In this document: in pieces, positions 56,703 to 64,000 of the stretch
Layout of the letters: every line of letters starts with the position of its first letter
How positions within the stretch are numbered: the stretch's first letter is position 1
Notes under the pieces: generated by a model
Databases searched by the model: none
What the model saw: the letters and a program-made list of their open reading frames with translations, nothing else
What the model was told of the DNA's origin: nothing
Program-made: the position numbers and the translations under genes
Assembly: GCF_001649575.2 (NCBI RefSeq)
Contig: NC_051441.1
Span: 11,188,225 to 11,252,224 of the forward strand
Length of the DNA stretch: 64,000 bases
Origin: Kryptolebias marmoratus
Lineage: Eukaryota; Chordata; Actinopteri; Cyprinodontiformes; Rivulidae
Reading direction: 5' to 3'

Positions 56703-59499
56703 GTACTACATGTCACAATACAATAGGATATAATAGTATACTATGTTATGCTTTTGTTTGAGTTTTTTTACATCTGACTAAATTAACATTTCTACTTCAT
56801 AAAGCAATTTGTTAAGAAAAACACAGGACATGTTATTTTTAGAATTAAACAATAAAGTAAAACAAACTTTTATTTATAACGATTGTTTTGCATTTTTAGA
56901 TTAACCTCTAAACACTTTTTAATTTTTTTTATTTATAAATGCATATTTGCAGTTTTAAAACAAATGTGGTTTGTGACAGATTTTCAATGGGTTCTTTCAA
57001 CAAAAAAAAACATTTTAAAACTTTATTTCTAAAATTATTTTTATAAATCCAGTAAATCTGTCAGAAATAATTCATTCATAATCTGATTATCCTGGTAGAG
57101 CCACAGCGTTAGCGCATGTCACTGTGATCAAATCCCATCACAGAGATTGTGTTTTCATCACCAAAATGAACGCACGGATCATTTCTGCTCTCAGAACAGT
57201 CTTTATTTTCCTTTCTTGCCTTGCAAACAGCTTAGCCTTCAAGAGCAGAGCGAGAGAAAAGGAGAGAAATAAAGGGGGATGTCTGGGTAACTTCAATAGC
57301 CTCTCTGTGTCCGTCTAATATGGAGCGCTAGCATGCTGGGAGTTGGCCCTCTCCATTCAGACAGACCCCAAACTCATAAAGACGTCCTCTATGGCCCCCA
57401 ACCTGAAACCCACCCACTGAACTCCTCGCTGGTACAGGCCTCTTCCATGGGAACCTGCAATCTGCAACGTAATCCTAGTTTGGCCCCTGGAGAAGCCTTT
57501 CCAAACAAACCATGTGAGTCCTAATACCCAGGGCTTCACAAGTGGCCCCTGGCTAGACCCGAGCTCCGCCACCAACAACAACTCGGCCCTCCTTCTTCTT
57601 TTTTTCCCATTCGCTCGCTTTCTCTCGATCCACGGCGATACGACAAAAGAAAGGGATCTCCTTCTAATTGCTTCGAAGATTGAAAAAGCTGAGAGGGTTG
57701 GTGGGCGGCTGCCGAGGGAAATGAGGTGAAGCCTCCGAAGGCAGCAGGGGACTGTCAGTCTGGCTTTGCCTGCCCTGGGTGTGCGGTGGCTGGCATAAAG
57801 GAGCTGGCAGGGCCACGTCCACTGCAGAGCCGAGCCGAGTGGATCAGAGCGCAGGCGAGCGACTCCCAGGGCCCGGCTTTACAACTCCGGCCAAACGGAG
57901 GTCCATGAGAATGCCGAGGAGCAACAGCAGCTCTGCTGGAGGCCTTCTTCACACATGGGAAAGGACGTCTGGTCTTTACAACTCAGATTCAGAAATTAAA
58001 GGCGACAGCTCCCGGTGTGTCTGAGCCAAGCAGGGATATCTGACACGTAGGAGGGGAGAAACTCGTGTATTTGTGGTCAACCAAACACTCGGCCTCGGCG
58101 AAGAGTCGAGCCAGCGTCGATCAGTGTGGTGGTGGATGATGAAATGTGTGAACACACAGCTGGGGTGGTCTGTGACCTTTGGATCTGTTGCCATGACATG
58201 CAGAGTCGCTAATAACACACTCACAGATAAACACCCTGACCCCTGCAGAACATATTGCCACAAACCTGAACCTCTTTTTACTCCGTCATCGTCCTGCAGC
58301 AGCTTCACCCGAAGTTTGGAGCAAGTGTTAAGGAACAAAAGAAAAGAAGTTGATCTGGCAATTACAACTTAAGCGATGTTTAAAGTGGGGTTTTATGGAA
58401 AGGTTATGAACAGTTAATATCTTACCTGCTGTAGATAGCTTTTTGAACAATCTCAGCTTGGAGAAAAAGAGTTTAAATTTGACTGGACTGATGAGCTAAC
58501 AGCTAGCTCTAGCAAGTCCAAGACCAAAAGAAGTCGCTGCCATTTTAAAACTCCTATCTAAAAAAATTATATTCGATCATTCAAACACCATTTGGCAAAC
58601 TTTCACATTGCCACCAGTTTAGCTTTGTACAATTACAGTGGAACCTCTAATTACATTCAGTCTAGTTTATGTCTAAACACAAAGGCTTCAAGATATGAAA
58701 GGTGTTCAGGCCTGTAAATTACAAACCTTTCTCTGACTCTGAATTGCCCAGCCCAGCCTGTGACCCCACGGGTCTGACCCATTCTGAGGAGAGGAGATGA
58801 TATGGGCAGAGTGGATGTGGCTGAGAGGCTCACTGTGATAAGCGGAGACTTCGACCGTGGATCACTGATGAGTTTGAAAAGCTGCTTAACAAGAAACAGC
58901 TGACAACATGGTCTCCTAGACGACAAAGGCTAAGTTAAGCAATGCTAAGATGCAACACAGTGTCATTTGTGAGGTCTGCTGTCTTTTAAAGAGGTGTGTA
59001 ACTCTCTGTTCATCGCCTTGTTAAATTTCACCTTCTAGCACTGTTACTGAGCAGGAATAGTGCTCCTGTTTTGCTGATAATGACCTTGGTGATACCTTTA
59101 AATGTAATGTGGACCTTTTTCTGGAGGGGTGGAGTGCCATTGGAAGGGGTTATTTTGATTCCGATTATTTTTTAACAGTGAAAAGCTTTTCAAAATACTA
59201 ATTTTCAACATAGAAATCACCTGTTGGAACAAATTACATTAGAGGTTCTGCTGTATTTACATATAATTCTATGATTTGCAGGCAGGAATACGCAGAAAAA
59301 TCTTTGATTTAAAGGTTTATGAAGATAGAGTTTGCATGAACTGCTAAGAATTTTTTTAATGTATTAAAGCTGTTTTAAGCCAGAAGCAACCCACTTTAGT
59401 TTTGGCTCTGTTTGGTTTAGCTGTTAGCGCATCAGCCTGGTCAGAATTGAACTCTATTTCTCTAAACCGAGGTTGTTCAAAGATCTATCTGCGACAGGT

Positions 59500-59773
59500 A
59501 AACTCACTAGGCTGCCACTAGTTGGAGATGCAACACTGCGAGAGAAAACTCACTTGAAATCACACTGGATTGACACGTTTTGCGTATGTTGCATAAATGT
59601 TGCACAAACTCCTGGCACATTTCAGCCAAAACCTGCATGGAGCAAAGGCATAACTATTGCACAACATTATCACAACATTACAAGACACCCTCACCACAAA
59701 CTTGCACATTTTAAACACTGCAACTCAAAAGTCTTGCGGATGTTGCGCAACATTGATGTGATAGTTATGCAGT

Positions 59774-59812
<39 letters not shown>

Positions 59813-60228
59813 TACTCTATCCTTAGAATTAGGCTGACATGCCGAAGGCTGCAGCAGGTCTTCTTGCTGCTGCGGTCAAGAATGGTCGGGTCCTGTGGAG
59901 CCATTACATGGCACCCATAATGTCCAGTTTTTATTGTCGCTAATCAGTCACAGTTTAGTTTCATAGGTCGTCAACCCCTCTCAAAGTTGCCTAACATTTC
60001 TCACACTTTCTGACTCATGGAAACTAAACTGAGAAGGGTTCAAGGTGGGTTCCTGATGCCTCCACGATGACCCCATGACTGTCTTAAGAGCAAATTTGTT
60101 GCACAAATTGTTTTGAATGTGTTCAGAGTTCCTGCAACTCAACTGAGAACCCTTGCAAATGTTTTAAAACTTTTTAAAAACCTTTCCCCCCGAATTTGTT
60201 GCCAACGGTCGCATGGAGTTACAAGTTT
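59500..60228. mobile_element. Probable insertion inside a family B element
   Basis: This segment interrupts the otherwise conserved arm sequence ...acaggtaa/gat.attaattgttcat. It contains many GTTGC/GCAAC words ('gttgcataaatgttgcacaa', 'gttgcgcaacattgatgtga'), a (TA)n-(CA)n tract at 59778-59813 and no coding capacity. The ends do not form clear terminal inverted repeats and I could not define a target duplication. Confidence 0.45.
59778..59813. repeat. (TA)n followed by (CA)n
   Basis: About 13 TA units changing into about five CA units. Confidence 0.9.
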
Positions 60229-60394
60229 AGGATGATAATTGTTCATGACCTTTCCACAGAAGTTTAAAAAGATTTCAACTTTCCTTTAAGATAACACAGA
60301 CTCTTCCTTGCAGATTGAAGAGAAGATGTTTAAGTTTGCACAGTTGATTGTTTTGTGGGAAAAGAGTACCTTTACAATAAAGATTAGGTTCAAA

Positions 60395-60800
60395 GGTTGA
60401 ATATAAAAGCCCCCCGCCCTCGGCATATGTTGCGACATGAGATCCAAAGGATTCTGGCCTTCCGAGCTCCTCAAAGTTCCCTCAGTCTCCCCTCCCTGAC
60501 CCCCTTTCATCCCTCCATCCCTCCGCCTTTTCTTCTTTTTAATACAAATCAGCCACTCAATGTCATGCACATGTTTTAGTGCTATTTGAACTCCGGCAGA
60601 GAACTTCAAACGGCTTTCAAAGCCGAGTCCTCCCCCCCCCCACGCCCTACGCCCCTCTCCATCTTTGCCCCTCTTTTTGAAAGAACACAGCCGTGCTTCC
60701 AAGCACACCTGATCAGAAGGTCGAGAGATGGGGATTATGATATGCAAATGAGGCTTTGTTATCATCACTGACATTTGTTATAAAGCCGAACAGGAGGAGA
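60395..60800. promoter_or_regulatory. Unique-looking stretch with octamer and SOX-like motifs
   Basis: A non-repetitive segment of mixed composition. Near its end are the octamer ATGCAAAT (60742-60749) and CTTTGTT (60754-60760), four bases apart. These match POU and SOX cores. Regulatory function is inference only; no promoter is evident. Confidence 0.3.
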
Positions 60801-61046
60801 GGCAACATGAAAAGGGGCTAACGCACCCCTCCTCCCGCCCCCCTTACCTCTTTTAGCATAACCTCCCCTCTCTAACACATCGGCCTACCTAAGCGCTTTT
60901 TTTATATTAAGATCAAAAGGTGACACACAACAAGGGAAAGGCCTGTGTGAAGAAGAGGAAGGACTTTGCACACACTAATATGTACTTTTAGTCGGTTGAG
61001 ACGATTGATTGGTCAGGCAGTCCAGAGGGACTTTGTGCAGGAAAAC

Positions 61047-61775
61047 GTTAAAGGGATAGTCTCATCATTTTTGAATTGATGTTCTATCAAATAATTATCA
61101 ATAGTTAGTACCTTAGCTGTGACATCAGTGCACAGGGTATGGAGAAAAGGGCAGAAGTCCTTTTCCAGGCTAACCAGACGACCATTTATATTGTTTTTCA
61201 GGCTTATAAAACAACTCTTTCTCAAAAACGACATACAGGTGTGAAAGAATGCTACATGAGCTGACGTTAAACCTCTAAACTTCCGCAGGACACTTTGTTT
61301 ACTTTGTTGTTTTCTCAACCAGACTATCTCTGTGTTACTCTGTGAGCGTATATGTCAACGGTGGTGGGGCTGGGAATGTTTCAGTCCACCTGGAGTTAAA
61401 TTTTCGGATTTAGATGGACTGACACACTCGCAGCATCATTATCGTCAAATAGGCAGATACATTCACATGGTAACATTAGCACACAGATGTTGTTTGGTTT
61501 AAAAAATGGCGACTAACTAAACAACTGGAGTGATGCAAAAGTGTAATACTAACTGATGTGGTGTTTGTTCATACCATTATGTTGTTTTTGAGAAAGAGTT
61601 GGTTTATAAGCCAGAAAAACGCAGCAAGAGGTCTTTGTTAAGCCTGGAAGAAGATATTTGTCTCTTTCTTCAAACTCTGTGCTCTATGATGTCACGGCTG
61701 CTAAGATACTAACTATTGATACCTGTTAGACAGAACATCACTTCAGAAATCACCAAACTACCCCTTAAATACCAG
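61047..61775. mobile_element. Foldback DNA element with about 200-bp inverted arms and TTAA ends
   Basis: The left arm (about 61047-61245) begins TTAAAGGGATAGT and runs through 'caatagttagtaccttagct', 'gtgacatcagtgcacagggt' and 'caactctttctcaaaaacga'. The right arm (about 61563-61775), read backwards, is the same series, beginning TTAAGGGGTAGT, with 'tcaatagttagtatcttagc' and 'caactctttctcaaaaacaa'. TTAA at both ends fits piggyBac- or Kolobok-type insertion. The centre has no transposase frame. Confidence 0.75.
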
Positions 61776-62859
61776 AAGTCATATCTGGATGTGCTCTGAT
61801 GGTACTGCTGTCCTGTGAGCTGTTCAGACAACACCCAGTTCCCGATCACTTTAGAACCTCTTTCATGTCTCGTCCCTGCTGTGGCCGGATGAAGACGAGG
61901 GCGCAGGAACACGTACACACAGAGAGACGGAATCGTCCTCCTTTTTTGTTTGAACACGCACACACGGAAACGTGCATCTGGTTGCCTCCCTTTTGAAGCT
62001 GCAAACGGTTCAGTTCAAAGAGCCCGAGCAAGGTGACAGTCTGTGCTACTTTTCCAGTTATTAGTCTGGCCCCGCCATCTGCAGCGGATCCGGTTGAGAA
62101 GTGGGCTTTATTAACTTCATAAGGGGACGGTTATTAGAGCAGCTGAGTGGAGACGGGCCATGTGGTCTTTGAGTTTAACAGCAGGGGTCCTGGGTGCTTT
62201 GATGTGGAACAAACTGTTAAATAATCTGAGAGGTAGAGGCAGCTACCAGAGCGTTACAAAAGGCCAAGCACCTTTTTATGGCAGTGATAGAAGACTCAAT
62301 TACTGTGCATTTAAACAGCACTGAGGAACACCATATAAAACAAACTAAATCTCCTTTTGCATGTAGAAAGTTCAAATCAAGCTGTAAATGATGCCCGAAC
62401 AGTAAATAGCTCAGTCTAATTCCTGACATGACAGGAAACATTGTCCTTTATTCCAGCATTTTATGATTCTGGAATAAAAGTCTGGTTCACCTCAGGAAGG
62501 AATCTCCAGAAAATGCTTCATCACTTCCTGTTGAAACGCGGCCCAAAGACATCAAGCTGTACCTCACAACAAATTAGCAGTTTCTGAGCAGGAACTGAGG
62601 CAGGTTCCTCGGGTGTCGTGGCAGGGAATTCCTGACAGTATGCCCAATTTATTTATTGTTTCTGTAATTCAATTCAGAGTTAAGAACAGTGGTTGTTAGA
62701 CCTGCTGTATATTTGTACTTTTGTTCTGTTTGCAATGTGTATGGAAAAAACAGATTAATAGGTAATCTTATAAGCTAGAGTTTTACATGACAAATGCTTC
62801 TTATAAAATCCTAAAATGGTGGTGTAAAGGTTTGTAAAATCTAATATTTACATGAAGCC

Positions 62860-63060
62860 CTATAATATTTTTCAGCTTCTTCTGAAAGAATTTAAGCAAA
62901 TTCATTCAAGATTCAGCAGGAAATGCACTTTCTCCAGTTAAACACTATTTCTTCCAGCTGAGGTCTTTTGAGGATCTATCTACAACAGGTAAGATATTGT
63001 TTGTTCATAAACTTTCCTTGGACCCTCACTCCAAAAGATCTGAACTGTCACTTTACATGA
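62860..63060 (-). repeat. Family B repeat, single arm
   Basis: 'ccagctgaggtcttttgagg', 'atctatctacaacaggtaag' and 'gttcataaactttccttgga', then 'ctccaaaagatctgaactgt'; matches the right arms elsewhere. Confidence 0.65.
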
Positions 63061-63479
63061 TATCCAGTGATTTTATTTTTTTTTAATGGGAGCAGTTTTT
63101 CAGTTTGTCCACTAGATGGAGCCCTCACACCACGCTGAAAAACACAGAGACACGAATCTGCTCCTGATCAAATCTGCAGTAAAAAAATAATAAAATAAAA
63201 AAATTAACAGAAGGGCTTTATTTATTTATGTCTGATGAAAAGACAGGTGGTGGGGGGGACAAGGAGACACCTGCTTCCTGTCGGTGAGGGCAGACTGACG
63301 TAGGCATGGCTCCCTGACGTAATCACGTCAGCCCTGCAGGTGGCGGCATGCCCAAGATAATGTAATCCGGTCAAAGCGACCCAAACTTGGACACAGAGCT
63401 CCTGTCTTCCTGCTCTGATACATGCGGCAGGCTGCATTTCCTCGTTTGAATTTCCCTTTTTTATTATCTAATTTTACCC

Positions 63480-64000
63480 CCGTCATTTTATTTTATTTGT
63501 TTCAGGCGATGTTTATTGGGCGAATGGGGAAACCCACTGCAACGCTGTGACGCAACTCGGCGTCTCCTCCTGCTGCTGCAACACAATAAAACATGAATCC
63601 CGGGAGGAGCGCAGCCGACGGCCGGGCTTCATCATTCACAAGGTGAGGAGGAGGAAGAGGAGGACGAAGAGGAGGAGGAGGAGGAAGGGGGGTGTGGCGC
63701 CAGAATTATCACCAAAACAATACCCGCCCAGAACAGGACCTCGTGCGTTTCGTGCGGCGTGAAGCGGGGTGCCAGGTGCGGGACGGCGCGGGACGGGACG
63801 GGACGGGCCGGGACGGGCACCAGCAGCTCCGCAGCCCGCGGACACCCCGCGGACACCCCGCGGCCTGTTCGGGAACACTGAACACCGAGCCGCCGTCTGC
63901 GGACACGGAGGCAACAAAAGGTGCGGAGACACGTCCGAGCAGGGGGAGCAGGAGGAGCAGGAAGACCAGGAGGAGCAGGGGGAGAGGATGGAGCAGGGGG
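63480..64000 (+). promoter_or_regulatory. CpG-rich region: probable promoter or first exon of the next gene
   Basis: CpG density rises sharply from about 63590 to the end of the window. A possible short coding start, ATG at 63593 (AACATGA), runs MNPGRSAADGRASSFT and reaches a donor AAG/gtgagg at 63642. Farther right are (GGGAC)n-like units at about 63779-63818, a duplicated CCGCGGACACC block and GGAGCAGG-rich DNA. The gene cannot be identified because the window ends. Confidence 0.4.

Larger units (their letters stand above)
54443..58377. other. Intergenic or intronic; pentamer arrays and GC-rich stretch
   Basis: Contains (CAA)n at 56092-56123, pentamer arrays at 56319-56409 and 56632-56702, and a tRNA-like scrap near 57090-57140. 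A GC-rich unique-looking stretch lies at 57330-57960. No gene assigned. If the exon at 54209-54442 is real, part of this would be its intron. Confidence 0.45.
58378..60300. repeat. Large family B element with an insertion in its right arm
   Basis: The left arm at 58378-58520 reads 'cttacctgctgtagatagct', 'ttttgaacaatctcagcttg', 'gatgagctaacagctagctc'. The right arm reads 'agctgttagcgcatcagcct', 'taaaccgaggttgttcaaag', 'atctatctgcgacaggtaa' at 59415-59502. It then breaks and resumes as 'gatgataattgttcatgacc', 'tttccacagaag' at 60229. About 730 bases (59500-60228) are inserted in the arm. Confidence 0.6.

Noticed and set aside
57090..57145. tRNA-like sequence (A-box-like ttagcgcatg, B-box-like gatcaaatccc)
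   Set aside because: No complete cloverleaf can be drawn; at most a worn tRNA-derived SINE scrap.
61013..61318. A 101-codon minus frame
   Set aside because: It coincides with the left arm of the foldback element at 61047-61775.

Overview
The window is nuclear DNA of a ray-finned fish, almost certainly a percomorph teleost. The evidence is intron-split vertebrate genes, introns and spacers rich in CA/TG microsatellites, palindromic MITE-like elements, Tc1-like and LINE fragments, and the gene order cep112 - axin2, which matches CEP112 - AXIN2 in human. The species cannot be named from sequence alone. Two assembly gaps are present: 11 N inside a poly-G tract at 699-709, and 76 N at 54048-54123.

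Layout. 1-4990: the 3' end of cep112 (+ strand), with the last three coding exons, a short 3'UTR and an AATAAA signal. 4990-15100: intergenic DNA made of dispersed repeats and simple sequence, with CTTTGAT-type TCF/LEF motifs nearing axin2. 15100-30105: a complete axin2 gene (+ strand), with a non-coding first exon, ten coding exons (840 codons plus stop) and a 3'UTR ending near an ATTAAA signal. 30105-64000: about 34 kb with no gene I can name. It holds decayed LINE reverse-transcriptase fragments, a Tc1-like transposase remnant, an hAT-type MITE with a perfect 8-bp target duplication, large inverted-repeat elements, pentanucleotide arrays and some unique-looking stretches that could be regulatory. 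Two possible isolated exons lie here: 50590-50773 (+) and 54209-54442 (-). The second is a good-looking terminal exon that could be the 3' end of rgs9, the expected convergent neighbour, but this is weak. The right edge (about 63500-64000) looks like a CpG-island promoter or first exon.

Functionally, axin2 is the beta-catenin destruction-complex scaffold and a Wnt feedback target. All its interaction modules are readable: tankyrase-binding motif, RGS domain, GSK3-binding helix, beta-catenin-binding helix, His-rich linker and DIX domain. TCF/LEF-like motifs lie upstream and in intron 1, and the 5'UTR carries upstream ORFs. Cep112 is a centrosomal coiled-coil protein with no known functional tie to axin2; the link is conserved synteny. 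I see no previously undescribed multi-gene system. The most interesting material is regulatory (uORFs, TCF cluster), structural (nested and palindromic repeats, diverging pentamer arrays) and the two unassigned exons.
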